A stretch of 64,000 bases of DNA from Pseudomonas sp. R76 (GTDB lineage: Bacteria; Pseudomonadota; Gammaproteobacteria; Pseudomonadales; Pseudomonadaceae), in NCBI RefSeq assembly GCF_009834565.1, contig NZ_CP019428.1, positions 4,526,001 to 4,590,000 on the forward strand. The letters run 5' to 3'. Under the pieces are notes generated by a model, which worked only from the letters and a program-made list of their open reading frames with translations, was not told the DNA's origin and ran no database searches. A program made the translations under genes and the position numbers. Of the stretch, positions 46,568 to 55,394 are shown one piece after another. Within the stretch, counting starts at the first letter, position 1, and each line of letters opens with the position of its first letter.

Positions 46568-47536
46568 CTAAACAAGTGCTATGGCGTCGCCCCAGGTGGG
46601 CGCCGCCCCCGGGCGCCCCCACTTTTCTTCGCGGCCATGAATGACCGCCACCGAATGCCCGCCCCGATTGCATATGCCCACTTGCCCACGGGCGAGGTCC
46701 CTTGGAGAGACCGTGCGCATGTACTGACGCAACCCCAGCCGCAAAAGAGCCTCGCCCGGTCCGTGCTCATCCTCGCCATCGTTCAGGCTAAGGATTGCCG
46801 CCTGATAGCAGCACCCTGCCGCGTCATCGTTGTCTTCCATTTGTGCGCGCTTGGCACTGACGGCAAAGAGAAATTGCGCGTCCCTGAGCATCCCCTCGTC
46901 CCGCCCTTTGAACTGGGCGCCTTGTGCACCTTGGGCCAGCTCTCGATCAGTCAGGCTGAGTTCAAAACCATCGCGCATGACTACGCGATAACCGTCGTAA
47001 AGCCTGGTCACCTGTTGGTATATATCCGTGGGGCTTTGACCGCAGCGCTGCATCGCCACCTTGATGGCCGATACCGTCACGCAGTTGCCGTCCGGGCCCT
47101 GGCGGAATCCGCTCCAGATATTGTCCGGCTTTGCACCGCCGCGTTTGCTTGAAAGGCTTGGAATGAAGGCTGCCGGGTTTGGCCTGGACACTCGAGCTTC
47201 ATGCATTACCGAATCGGGCACGCCCTGCTCAGTAATCTGCGGCGCAGGCGTGGGTATTACCGGAATTGTTTTATCTTTCCCGCCCGAGGCGAAACGTGTT
47301 AACCGAGTCAGAAATGAAGTGAACAGTCCCGTCAACGGACTAATAGTTTCACCGGCGTCTTTCATAAACGCCTTATTCTCAAACGCGCGATAGGAGGGAA
47401 CACGACGCTGCGCTGCCTCTTCACTAAAAGCCTTTAATGGTTTTATTAGTGTGCGAGTGGGGCGAAATAAATCGGCACTTCTTTCCCGACCTATATCGTT
47501 GACATGGGCAATATTTCTAATTGAAAAGTTAAACAT
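46568..47536 (-). CDS. putative papain-like type III effector
   Basis: The 322-aa product has an N-terminal region (about 1–130) rich in Ser, Thr, Arg and Pro with no signal peptide, as in type III substrates. The domain follows as IWSGFRQGPDGNCVTVSAIKVAM, VVMRDGFELSLTD, QFLFAVSAKRAQMED and GICNRGGHSVAVIHG. Cys in GNC and His in GGHSVAV are the candidate catalytic pair and are shared with the 215-aa paralogue. It is the second gene behind the hrp box; the 87-bp gap before it has a hairpin. No exact family is recognised. Confidence 0.6.
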   Translation of the reverse strand: MFNFSIRNIAHVNDIGRERSADLFRPTRTLIKPLKAFSEEAAQRRVPSYRAFENKAFMKDAGETISPLTGLFTSFLTRLTRFASGGKDKTIPVIPTPAPQITEQGVPDSVMHEARVSRPNPAAFIPSLSSKRGGAKPDNIWSGFRQGPDGNCVTVSAIKVAMQRCGQSPTDIYQQVTRLYDGYRVVMRDGFELSLTDRELAQGAQGAQFKGRDEGMLRDAQFLFAVSAKRAQMEDNDDAAGCCYQAAILSLNDGEDEHGPGEALLRLGLRQYMRTVSPRDLARGQVGICNRGGHSVAVIHGREEKWGRPGAAPTWGDAIALV

Positions 47537-47551
47537 AGAATCCCCCCATGG

Positions 47552-47593
47552 GCAGGCACCGCTTCGCGGTTATATAGCCGAAGAAGTGCCTGC
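47552..47593. other. hairpin between cluster genes
   Basis: GCAGGCAC … GTGCCTGC with a further CCGC/GCGG-like inner stem lies between the 545-aa and 322-aa genes. It has no T-run, so partial termination or an mRNA-stability element are both possible. Confidence 0.4.
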
Positions 47594-47623
47594 ACGCTAA
47601 GTGTTCAAATCACGGAAGGGTTA

Positions 47624-49261
47624 TCAGGACCTGGCCACTGACCTAGCGTTGAACGGCCTATTTCTTGTATTAACAGGATCCTGATCGGGGGCTGGGCTGG
47701 TCAATCCCGGGGTCTTGGTATCAGAGGGCTTTGGCGTTGGCTTGGCCTCTGGATGCTTGCCCGACTTGATCTCATGTTCGTGACCTGGCGTGACAGGAGG
47801 CTGCTTTTCCTGACTCACCTCAGGCCGCTTGCCCGGCTTGACCTCATGTTCGTGGCCCGGCGTGACAGGAGGCTGCTTTTCCTGACTCACCTCAAGCCGC
47901 TTGCCAGGCTTGACCTCATGGTCGTGGCCCGGCGTGACGTGGGGCTGCTTTTCCTGGCTCACCTCAGGCCGCTTGCCAGGCTTGACCTCATGGTCGTGGC
48001 CCGGCGTGACGTGGGGCTGCTTTTCCTGGCTCACCTCAGCCCGCTTGCCCGGCTTGATCTCATGGTCGTGACCTGGCGTGACCTCAGGATGTTTATCCAG
48101 CCTTACCGCAGGCCGCTTGCCAGGCTTGACCTCATGCTCATGACCTGGCTTGACCTCAGGCTGCATATCCAGCCTTACCGCAGGTTGCTCGCGCGGCCTG
48201 ACCGCATGCTCGTGACCTGGCGTGATCTCATGCTGTCGCTTTTTAGCCGGCATCGGCAAGAGGTCTGGCGTCTGCCTCATCCTTGTCCAATTATCCGAGG
48301 AAACACGCTCATCCGGACAGTGGCAATGAGCGACGTTCACGTTCACATGCACAGTTGCATTGGAGTCATTGTTTACGCTGACATCAGGTTGACTTACGGG
48401 CGGGTATGCCACCGTCAAGCGCTGCATGCGTGCATCCGGCGTCACCACCGAATGGCTACTTGTCTGCGTGCCTGGCAACCCTTCTTCGTCCCGCGATTTT
48501 GGCGTCTTGCCCAGGTCAGGCTTCACCGGTAGCCCCACTTCGGCTGGCAAGTCCTGCTGCTTAACTGCCTCAAGTTTCCCCAGCAGTTGGTCCACGCCGG
48601 GAAAATTCGGCTGCTTGCCCAGGTCGGCTTTCCCAGGCAACCCCGCTTCGGCTGGCAAGTTCTGCTGCTTAACTGCCTCGAGTTTCCCCTGCAACCGGCC
48701 CGCGCCGGGAAAATTCGGCTGCTTGCCTAGGTCAGGCTTCTCAGGCAACCCCGCTTCGGCTGGCAAGCTCGGTTGCTTAACGGCCTCAAGTTTTCCCTGC
48801 AGCCGGCCTGCACCGGGAAAATTCGGCTGCTTGCCCAATTCAGGCTTCTCAGGCAACCCCGCTTCAGCCGGCAAGCTCGACTGCTTAGCTGCGCCCGGCA
48901 ACTTCGGCTGCTCACTGGCATCGGATTTTCCCGTCGAACTCGGCAAAGCCGGTTTTCCGTCAAGCAATTTGGCTGAGTCGGATAATGCCGAAGGCACCAA
49001 ATCTCTCCCAGCCAGCATTTCACGCAGGACGCTGAAGACCTGCTCAAGCATCTCAAACAACTTGTTGAGCGCAGCGCCAGGAATCATGGCGCCATTGGAT
49101 GAGAACTGGGTGTTGTCAAGGCGCGCGGGCAGGTTGCTGGTGCTCGCACTTGTGACGTGGGTGTTCGACGTTTCACCGGGCTTGGTTGCCAAGTCCAGGA
49201 GTCGATCAAGGGTGGACGCATCAACTTTCGCAACCGACGGATTATTAACCGATAGAGACAT
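47624..49261 (-). CDS. HrpL-box-controlled double-repeat protein, putative type III secreted
   Basis: The 545-aa product has a Ser/Asn/Thr-rich N-terminus (1–60) without a signal peptide and an amphipathic helix ALNKLFEMLEQVFSVLREML (64–83). A first array of 36-aa units (130–264; LPAEAGLP…KPDLGKQPNFPG) follows, then a spacer with VNVNVAHCHCPDERV, and a second array of 24-aa His-rich units (346–508; TPGHEHEVKPGKRPEVSQEKQPP), ending in a Pro/Arg tail. It is hydrophilic and probably largely disordered. The hrp box about 98 bases upstream and the N-terminal composition suggest a type III substrate, perhaps harpin- or translocator-like. No enzyme domain is visible. Confidence 0.7.
   Translation of the reverse strand: MSLSVNNPSVAKVDASTLDRLLDLATKPGETSNTHVTSASTSNLPARLDNTQFSSNGAMIPGAALNKLFEMLEQVFSVLREMLAGRDLVPSALSDSAKLLDGKPALPSSTGKSDASEQPKLPGAAKQSSLPAEAGLPEKPELGKQPNFPGAGRLQGKLEAVKQPSLPAEAGLPEKPDLGKQPNFPGAGRLQGKLEAVKQQNLPAEAGLPGKADLGKQPNFPGVDQLLGKLEAVKQQDLPAEVGLPVKPDLGKTPKSRDEEGLPGTQTSSHSVVTPDARMQRLTVAYPPVSQPDVSVNNDSNATVHVNVNVAHCHCPDERVSSDNWTRMRQTPDLLPMPAKKRQHEITPGHEHAVRPREQPAVRLDMQPEVKPGHEHEVKPGKRPAVRLDKHPEVTPGHDHEIKPGKRAEVSQEKQPHVTPGHDHEVKPGKRPEVSQEKQPHVTPGHDHEVKPGKRLEVSQEKQPPVTPGHEHEVKPGKRPEVSQEKQPPVTPGHEHEIKSGKHPEAKPTPKPSDTKTPGLTSPAPDQDPVNTRNRPFNARSVARS
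47738..48226 (-). repeat. 72-bp tandem repeats, about 7 copies (His-rich)
   Basis: This in-frame array codes for TPGH(E/D)HE(V/I)KPGKRxEVSQEKQPx units. Inner copies are nearly identical at the DNA level and outer copies diverge, which points to recent expansion. Confidence 0.9.
48470..48874 (-). repeat. 108-bp tandem repeats, about 3.7 copies
   Basis: This in-frame array codes for LPAEAGLPxKxDLGKQPNFPG…GKLEAVKQ units; the last copy is partial and diverged. Confidence 0.9.
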
Positions 49262-49359
49262 GGTAGTTCCTTATTCAACAGAGCCTGACTGCATTAACAG
49301 CTCAGGAAATCAATAGTTTTATTCGCTGGAAACAACAGCGCTGCTTCACAGTCCCTACA

Positions 49360-49387
49360 TACGTGGAAAGTTAGGCTATTGAGTTCC
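49360..49387 (-). promoter_or_regulatory. hrp box (HrpL sigma-factor promoter)
   Basis: On the minus strand the sequence is GGAACT-N15-CCACGTA, which fits the HrpL promoter consensus GGAAC(C/T)-N15/16-CCACnnA at every fixed position. It lies about 98 bases before the ATG at 49261 and points into that gene. The rest of 49262–49580 shows no gene. Confidence 0.75.
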
Positions 49388-49580
49388 GAAAATCGGACCT
49401 AATATAAGGAAACTAATGCGCGTTATCAGACTTTGCCCCATGGACTTTTGCGCCAGGACCTTGATTCAAGCCGCTCTTTACATTCGGATGTCGTCACACC
49501 CGTTAATACACTGCAGTCACGCAACTAACCGACAAGATTAAAACGCCTATTCTTCAAACCTTTATGCTAACCGGCAGGCA

Positions 49581-49604
49581 AAAAAAAGGGCGCCAATGGC
49601 GCCC
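49581..49604 (-). terminator. dusC terminator
   Basis: GGGCGCC-ATT-GGCGCCC followed by T7 on the minus strand, downstream of dusC. Confidence 0.85.
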
Positions 49605-49638
49605 TGTTCAGGTGAAATGTAAACGCTGACTCAATCCA

Positions 49639-50598
49639 TCAAGCTGCCAAGGGATGCTGCATGCCCAGCAGACGGCTGACTTGCTGCAGGTCCGTCTCAC
49701 GGCGCAAGGCGGTAAACAACGTCACCGCCTCGGGGTAGTTACGCGTCAGCATCGCCAGCCATTGCTTCAAACGGCCCGGGGCCTGTTTTTCGGTCAGTTG
49801 TGCCACCGACTGGGTCCAGAATTCCTGGAGCATGGGCTGCATTTGCGCCCAGGTCATTTCGACCACTTGCGCGCCCGCCTTTGCCGCCACAATCTGCCGC
49901 GCCAGGTCCGGGCGCGCCACCAGGCCACGGCCGAGCATGATGTCTTCAACGCCACTGATTTCGCGGCAACGTTTCCAGTCTTCGACACTCCAGATATCGC
50001 CGTTGGCAAACACCGGCACCTTGACCACGTCCTGCACCCGCGGGATCCACTCCCAATGGGCCGGCGGCTTGTAGCCGTCGGTCTTGGTGCGTGCATGCAC
50101 CACGATATGCGCAGCACCACCCTCGGCCAGGGCTGTGGCGCACACCAGCGCACCGTCAGGGCTGTCAAAACCCAGGCGCATCTTGGCCGTCACCGGGATA
50201 TGCGCAGGCACTGCGCGGCGTACGTGTTCGACAATCTGATTGAGCAGCTCCGGCTCCTTGAGCAACACCGCGCCACCCCGGGATTTGTTGACCGTCTTGG
50301 CCGGGCAACCGAAGTTGAGGTCGATCACTTGCGAACCCAACTCACAGGCCAGCGCGGCATTTTCGGCCAGGCACACCGGATCGGAACCGAGCAACTGCAC
50401 GCGCAGCGGCACGCCTGCCGCCGTGTGGGCACCGTGCAGCAGCTCAGGGGCGAGCTTGTGGAAATAAGCAGGGGTGAGCAGGCGGTCGTTGACGCGAATG
50501 AACTCGGTCACGCACCAGTCAATACCGCCCACGCGGGTCAGCACATCGCGCAGGATGTTGTCGACCAACCCCTCCATGGGCGCCAAAGCAATTTGCAT
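49639..50598 (-). CDS. dusC: tRNA-dihydrouridine(16) synthase
   Basis: The 319-aa FMN enzyme reduces U16 in tRNA. It has the N-terminal [13 protein letters not shown] and the catalytic Cys in [22 protein letters not shown], followed by [12 protein letters not shown] and the FMN-binding [11 protein letters not shown] and FANGDIW. The start MQIALAP is at 50598. The subgroup (DusC, not DusA/B) is judged from APMEGLVD and overall length. Confidence 0.92.
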   Translation of the reverse strand: MQIALAPMEGLVDNILRDVLTRVGGIDWCVTEFIRVNDRLLTPAYFHKLAPELLHGAHTAAGVPLRVQLLGSDPVCLAENAALACELGSQVIDLNFGCPAKTVNKSRGGAVLLKEPELLNQIVEHVRRAVPAHIPVTAKMRLGFDSPDGALVCATALAEGGAAHIVVHARTKTDGYKPPAHWEWIPRVQDVVKVPVFANGDIWSVEDWKRCREISGVEDIMLGRGLVARPDLARQIVAAKAGAQVVEMTWAQMQPMLQEFWTQSVAQLTEKQAPGRLKQWLAMLTRNYPEAVTLFTALRRETDLQQVSRLLGMQHPLAA

Positions 50599-50653
50599 GG
50601 AAAACACTCAACAAAAATCGTGGCGCAGTTTACTGGTTTTCCCACACTAAACG

Positions 50654-51088
50654 TTAACCCCCTGTCAGCGCAGGGCCATAGCCGTCGAGAAACTCGGGCG
50701 GCATGCGCTTGGGCTTGCCAGTGGACAGTTCGATGCAGACAAAGGTGGTTTGCGCGCGTAACAGGGTCGCGCCGTCGCTGGGGCGCACCAATTGAAAACG
50801 GCGCGTCATTTTCAGGCGCTGGTCCCAGTCGACGATCCACGTGGCCAGTTGCAGCTCATCGCCCTCGTAGCCAGCGGCCAGGTAGTCGATCTCGTGGCGC
50901 ACCACGGCCATGGCGCGGTCGAGTCGGCGGTATTCGGTGAGGTCCAGCCCCAGGCGCTGGGAATGGCGCCACGCGCAACGCTCCAGCCAGGACACATACA
51001 CCGCGTTATTGGCGTGCCCCAGGCCGTCGATGTCTTGCGCGGCGACCTGCAGATCGATGATAAACGGCGTTGCCAAATCCCAGCCCAT
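50654..51088 (-). CDS. acyl-CoA thioesterase (4HBT hotdog family)
   Basis: The 144-aa product has the hotdog motif DIDGLGHANNAVYVSWLERCAW with the conserved Asp/His/Asn, then MAVVRHEIDYLAAGYEGDEL and RAQTTFVCIELSTGKPKRMP. It resembles FadM/YbgC-type thioesterases. It lies just downstream of the alpha/beta hydrolase gene (gap about 40 bases). Confidence 0.85.
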   Translation of the reverse strand: MGWDLATPFIIDLQVAAQDIDGLGHANNAVYVSWLERCAWRHSQRLGLDLTEYRRLDRAMAVVRHEIDYLAAGYEGDELQLATWIVDWDQRLKMTRRFQLVRPSDGATLLRAQTTFVCIELSTGKPKRMPPEFLDGYGPALTGG

Positions 51089-51126
51089 GCCTTGCTCCAG
51101 TCGATTAATGTCGGCGGGGCAGTGTA

Positions 51127-51960
51127 TCAGGCGGTCTGGCGCTCCTGTAAACGCCGGCCGGCCAACAGGCTGAGTACCGCGTCGATTACCCGTGGGTCGG
51201 CCAGTACTTTCTGGTGCCCGCCTTGCTCCAGGCGCAACAGGCGGCTGTCGAACCAGGCGTCATGAATGGCTTGCGAGGCGTTGACCGGCACGAAGGTGTC
51301 GTCTTCGGCGTGCACGATCAGGCCAGGGAGATTCATCTGGTAGTGGGCGACGTCCAAATGTTTGAGCGGCATGCCAAAGGTCAGTTCGACCTCGTGGATA
51401 AACGCCAAGCGCGCCCGTGGCGGCAAACCGACCATGCCGGCAAACCCACGCAGTACATCAAGAAAACGCGACGGCGCGGCAATGCTCACCAGTGCTTCAG
51501 TGCGCAACCCCAATTGCACCGCCAGCATCGCGCTGGCGCCACCCATGGAATGCCCCACCACCGCATGCAGCGGTGGCAGCTCAGCGGCGGCTTCGAGCAT
51601 GGCGCGGGCGAATAACAGCACATGCGCCTCACGCCCCGGCGAACGGCCATGGGCGGGACCGTCCAGGGCAATCACCGAATAGCCGTCGGCCACCAAGGCC
51701 GTGATCAGGCTGGCGAACTGCGTGGGGCGCCCTTCCCAGCCGTGCATCAGCAGCACCGCCGGCCCTTGCCCCCAACGCAACGCCGACAAGCCGAAACGCA
51801 GGGTGATGCGCTCCGATTGCGCCAGCAGCGGCAGTTCCCAGTCACGCGGGGCCAGGTTGCGCGGCGTCATGAAGGTGCGGCGCAACTTACTGGCCACCAT
51901 GTGCGGCGCCAGGCGGCCGACGGTGCCATTGAAGCCTCGAATCCAGGTTAATGCGCCCAT
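51127..51960 (-). CDS. alpha/beta hydrolase
   Basis: The 277-aa product has the oxyanion LLMHGWEGRPTQF, the nucleophile elbow VGHSMGGASA, the acid VHAEDDTFVPVNAS and the catalytic His in LEQGGHQKVL. It has no signal peptide. It starts 16 bases after the TetR regulator, so the two form an operon and the hydrolase is probably repressed together with the regulator's own gene. Confidence 0.85.
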   Translation of the reverse strand: MGALTWIRGFNGTVGRLAPHMVASKLRRTFMTPRNLAPRDWELPLLAQSERITLRFGLSALRWGQGPAVLLMHGWEGRPTQFASLITALVADGYSVIALDGPAHGRSPGREAHVLLFARAMLEAAAELPPLHAVVGHSMGGASAMLAVQLGLRTEALVSIAAPSRFLDVLRGFAGMVGLPPRARLAFIHEVELTFGMPLKHLDVAHYQMNLPGLIVHAEDDTFVPVNASQAIHDAWFDSRLLRLEQGGHQKVLADPRVIDAVLSLLAGRRLQERQTA

Positions 51961-51976
51961 CCTACGGCTCCTTTTT

Positions 51977-52516
51977 TCAGCGCACCGCCGACTTGGCTGC
52001 GCGTAGCACGCGGTCTGACAATTCACCTGGCCCGAGCGCACGCGCCAAGGCCAGGCCGCCAATCATCAAGGCCATATCCGCCAGGGCTTTGTCGGTGTCC
52101 TCGGGGCTGGCAGCCAATTGGGCGGCCATCAACTCCGTATGCTCATTGAGCGCCAGGCGAAACTCATCCGGCAGGCGGCTCATCTCGCCTACGGTTGCCG
52201 GTATCGGGCACGCCTGGTCCGTCGAGTCACGGTGCTTGCGCGACAGGTAGAACGCCGCCACCAGGGCTCTGCGCTCCTCGCCGGTCAGTTGTGCGTCCAT
52301 GTCGTCAATCGATGCGCGACGCCGGGCCAGCAACTGGGTGAAGGCCTCCAGCATCAACGCGTCTTTGCTTTCAAAGTGGGCGTAGAAGCCACCGACCGTG
52401 AGCCCTGCTGCGCCCATGACTTCACCGACGCTAGGTTCGGCCGGGCCGCGCTGGATCAGCGCGGCGCTGGCAGCCTGCAAAATGCGTTCGCGGGTTTGCG
52501 CTTTTTTATCGCTCAT
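51977..52516 (-). CDS. TetR-family regulator
   Basis: The 179-aa product has an N-terminal TetR HTH (ERILQAASAALIQRG … SVGEVMGAAGLTVGGFYAHFESKDALM) and a ligand-binding helical C-terminus. The ATG at 52516 follows GGAGG by five bases. A 9-bp inverted repeat lies 25–48 bases upstream, where an autorepressor would bind. It controls itself and probably the downstream hydrolase. Confidence 0.88.
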   Translation of the reverse strand: MSDKKAQTRERILQAASAALIQRGPAEPSVGEVMGAAGLTVGGFYAHFESKDALMLEAFTQLLARRRASIDDMDAQLTGEERRALVAAFYLSRKHRDSTDQACPIPATVGEMSRLPDEFRLALNEHTELMAAQLAASPEDTDKALADMALMIGGLALARALGPGELSDRVLRAAKSAVR

Positions 52517-52541
52517 CGTTGCCTCCATCTTTCATGGGTTG

Positions 52542-52564
52542 AATATTATTACCATAATAATATT
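52542..52564. promoter_or_regulatory. TetR operator-like inverted repeat
   Basis: Perfect 9-bp arms AATATTATT and AATAATATT around a 5-base spacer ACCAT, in an otherwise GC-rich region and directly upstream of the TetR gene. It can also affect the divergent plus-strand gene at 52677. Confidence 0.8.
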
Positions 52565-52676
52565 TGGCAAGCCATCCTCATAACCGCTCGTCCGAGCAGC
52601 GCAAATGAGATGAATGGAATAAAACGCCCGCCCCAGCCGTTTTCGATGCAACGAACCGCATACCGGAGAGAACGTC

Positions 52677-52982
52677 ATGGCCTGGAGACGGCAACACGCG
52701 GATTGCGCATGGGTGGCCGGAGAGGCGCCGTACGTGTTTGCCAACGAATACACCGCCAACTTCACCAGCGGCTTTCGCACCATGCTGATCGCCAAGGTGG
52801 AAGGAGAAGGCGTGGGCAACCAGCCGTTCGGCAAATTTTTCAATGATGCCGACGGGGTGAAATTGTGGAACGTCGCACTGGAGAACGCCCAGAACCGAGG
52901 TCCGCAAGTCGATCAGCGACGAGAGCTGGCGCGCATCAACAAATCACTGCGCACCGCCAACGTGGTGCAAAACATGCCGTAG
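52677..52982 (+). CDS. hypothetical protein (101 aa) divergent from tetR
   Basis: The product starts MAWRRQHADCAWVAGEAPYV and has mixed alpha/beta character with NEYTANFTSGFRTMLIAKVEG. GGAGA seven bases before the ATG supports it; minus-strand frames in this stretch lack a site. No family is recognised. It lies between the TetR operator and the tRNA-Glu/Ala cluster. Confidence 0.5.
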   Translation: MAWRRQHADCAWVAGEAPYVFANEYTANFTSGFRTMLIAKVEGEGVGNQPFGKFFNDADGVKLWNVALENAQNRGPQVDQRRELARINKSLRTANVVQNMP

Positions 52983-53015
52983 CCTGCCGCGAGAAAACCC
53001 AAACGCCAGACAAAC

Positions 53016-53046
53016 AAAAGGGCCATTCAATAATTGAATGACCCTT
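53016..53046 (-). terminator. terminator of tRNA-Ala/Glu array
   Basis: AAGGGTCATTCAA … TTGAATGGCCCTT (long stem) then TTTTG on the minus strand, just after the last tRNA-Glu. Confidence 0.8.
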
Positions 53047-53071
53047 AAAAATCCCGCAGAGCGGGTAATCG

Positions 53072-53147
53072 TGGCGTCCCCTAGGGGACTCGAACCCCTG
53101 TTACCGCCGTGAAAGGGCGGTGTCCTAGGCCACTAGACGAAGGGGAC
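53072..53147 (-). tRNA. tRNA-Glu (TTC), copy 2
   Basis: A 76-nt cloverleaf with acceptor GTCCCCT/AGGGGAC, anticodon loop CTTTCAC (anticodon TTC) and encoded CCA. Identical to 53355–53430. Confidence 0.95.
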
Positions 53148-53228
53148 ACAAACCTTCTATACAACTGATCAGCGCTGAGAACTGATCGATTCAAGGACGG
53201 TGTGGCCGGAACCTTGAACCTGTAAAAT

Positions 53229-53304
<76 letters not shown>

Positions 53305-53354
53305 GGATTTTTCGTCTCGCGACGCAGCAGACCTTTCGAGCTGCTTGTTGAAAC

Positions 53355-53430
53355 TGGCGTCCCCTAGGGGACTCGAACCCCTGTTACCGCCGTGAAAGGG
53401 CGGTGTCCTAGGCCACTAGACGAAGGGGAC
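53355..53430 (-). tRNA. tRNA-Glu (TTC), copy 1
   Basis: Same 76-nt sequence as the tRNA-Glu at 53072–53147. The Ala–Glu pair is tandemly duplicated with a unit of about 280 bases, including similar spacers (…ttcaaggacggtgtggcc…). Confidence 0.95.
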
Positions 53431-53508
53431 AAAACCTTCTGTACAACCGATCAGAGCTGAGACCTGATCAATTCAAGGACGGTGTGGCCAGACCTTGAAC
53501 CTGTAAAT

Positions 53509-53584
<76 letters not shown>

Positions 53585-53690
53585 TCATCGGTGAGGACGG
53601 GGCGAATCTTAATGGCGGTTTGAAAGGCTGTCAAATTTATTTTCAACAATTTTCAAAATTTTTTGCCGGGATAACAATCACTTACCGTTA

Positions 53691-53713
53691 AAACCCCGGA
53701 AAACCGGGGTTTT
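53691..53713. terminator. gltX terminator
   Basis: AAACCCCGG-AAAA-CCGGGGTTTT, 19 bases after the gltX stop; it works in both directions by sequence. Confidence 0.85.
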
Positions 53714-53731
53714 ATCGTTACAGCCGGTTGC

Positions 53732-55213
53732 TTAGGCGATCGCGCCCAGCAGCTTTTCCCACTCTTTGTTTTCTTTCTTCGACACACCCCCAAGCAAATC
53801 AAGGGCTTGGCGCAGACGGAAACGCGTGAGGTCCGGGCCGAGAATTTCCATCGCATCAAGCACCGACACCGAACTCGCCTGCCCGGTGATCGCGGCAAAC
53901 ATAAACGGCATGGCATCGCGCAATTTCAGCTCCAGGGACTCAACCACCGCCTGAATCGTTGCGGTGATCGCGTCCTTTTCCCACTGACGCAGGCTTTCGA
54001 GCTTCCACAGGATCAACTGCATCAACTGGCGAACCTGATCGCCCGAGAGCTTCTTGGATTCAAACAGCTTGGCATCCGGGTTCACGCCACCGGCAAAGAA
54101 GAAGCTGGCCAGCGGGGCGACCTGGCTGAACGTCTCCACCCTGCCCTGCACCAGCGGCGCGATCTTCATCATGTAGTCAGGGTTCAACGCCCACTGCTGC
54201 ACACGCGTGGCGAACTCTTCCACCGGCAGGTCACGAAGCCACTGGCCATTGAGCCACGACAGCTTCTCGATGTCGAAAATCGGCCCACCGAGGGACACGC
54301 GCGACAAGTCGAAGTTATCGACCATTTCCTGCAGCGAGAACTTCTCGCGCTCGTCCGGCATCGACCAGCCCATGCGGCCCAGGTAGTTGAGCATCGCTTC
54401 AGGCATAAAGCCCATGCGCTCGTAGAAGGTCACCGAGGTCGGGTTCTTGCGCTTGGACAGCTTGCTCTTGTCCGGGTTACGCAGCAGCGGCATATAGCAC
54501 AGCTGCGGCTGTTCCCAGCCGAAGTATTCGTAAAGCAGGATCAGTTTTGGCGCCGACGGCAGCCATTCTTCGCCGCGCAGCACGTGGGTGATGCCCATCA
54601 GGTGGTCGTCGACCACGTTGGCCAGGAAGTACGTCGGCAGGCCGTCGGTCTTCATCAGCACCTGCATGTCCATGCGGTCCCACGGGATTTCGACGTCACC
54701 GCGCAGCATGTCCGGCACCACGCACACGCCTTCGCTCGGCACTTTCATGCGGATCACGTGAGGCTCGCCAGCCGCCAGGCGCCGGGCCACTTCTTCCTTC
54801 GACAGCAGCAGTGCGCGGCCGTCGTAGCGCGGGGTTTCGCCACGCGCCTGTTGCTCGGCGCGCATCTGGTCCAGCTCTTCGGCGGTGCAGAAGCACGGGA
54901 AGGCATGGCCCATGTCGACCAATTGCTGGGTGTACTGCTTGTAGATGTCGCTGCGCTCGCTCTGGCGATACGGGCCGTGCGGGCCACCGACGTCCGGGCC
55001 TTCGGCCCAGGTAATGCCCAACCAACGCAGCGCATCGAAAATCTGCTGTTCCGACTCACGGGTCGAACGCAGTTGATCGGTGTCTTCGATCCGCAGGATG
55101 AATTCACCGCCGTGCTGCTTGGCAAAGCAGTAGTTGAACAAGGCGATGTAGGCAGTGCCGACGTGGGGATCCCCAGTAGGCGATGGCGCAATGCGCGTGC
55201 GGACGGTGGTCAT
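53732..55213 (-). CDS. gltX: glutamyl-tRNA synthetase
   Basis: The 493-aa class I synthetase has the HIGH-equivalent in [13 protein letters not shown] (8–20), LRIEDTD and the KMSKS-equivalent KLSKRKNP (about 256). The C-terminal anticodon-binding helical domain is complete. The tRNA-Glu genes it charges lie directly downstream. Confidence 0.96.
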   Translation of the reverse strand: MTTVRTRIAPSPTGDPHVGTAYIALFNYCFAKQHGGEFILRIEDTDQLRSTRESEQQIFDALRWLGITWAEGPDVGGPHGPYRQSERSDIYKQYTQQLVDMGHAFPCFCTAEELDQMRAEQQARGETPRYDGRALLLSKEEVARRLAAGEPHVIRMKVPSEGVCVVPDMLRGDVEIPWDRMDMQVLMKTDGLPTYFLANVVDDHLMGITHVLRGEEWLPSAPKLILLYEYFGWEQPQLCYMPLLRNPDKSKLSKRKNPTSVTFYERMGFMPEAMLNYLGRMGWSMPDEREKFSLQEMVDNFDLSRVSLGGPIFDIEKLSWLNGQWLRDLPVEEFATRVQQWALNPDYMMKIAPLVQGRVETFSQVAPLASFFFAGGVNPDAKLFESKKLSGDQVRQLMQLILWKLESLRQWEKDAITATIQAVVESLELKLRDAMPFMFAAITGQASSVSVLDAMEILGPDLTRFRLRQALDLLGGVSKKENKEWEKLLGAIA

Positions 55214-55300
55214 GGCAGGTCTCGAATGGGCGATAAAACTGAAAATTGAAACAAGGGGCGAATGGTAACAGCCTGGGGTGGTTGGGCTCCAGACCGAGGT

Positions 55301-55378
55301 GATGCCATCGCAGGCAAGCCAGCTCCCACAGTTGAAATGCTTTCCAATGTGGGAGCTGGCTTGCCTGCGATGAGGCCG
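55301..55378. repeat. inverted pair of REP elements
   Basis: CATCGCAGGCAAGCCAGCTCCCACA and its inverted copy, about 25 bases apart, between uvrB and gltX; same family as 27163–27254. Confidence 0.8.
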
Positions 55379-55394
55379 GTGCAGTCACCGCCAA

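Noticed and set aside
47738..48226. 72-bp repeats as a CRISPR or mobile-element array
   Set aside because: They are in-frame parts of a 545-codon gene and have no unique spacers.
47753..49316. Long plus-strand frames (259 and 296 aa) opposite the repeat protein
   Set aside because: Repeat DNA without stops creates open frames on both strands; the hrp box and composition favour the minus strand.
52578..52907. 109-aa minus-strand frame upstream of tetR
   Set aside because: It overlaps the plus-strand 101-aa gene, which has the better ribosome site, and would contain the tetR promoter side region only by chance.
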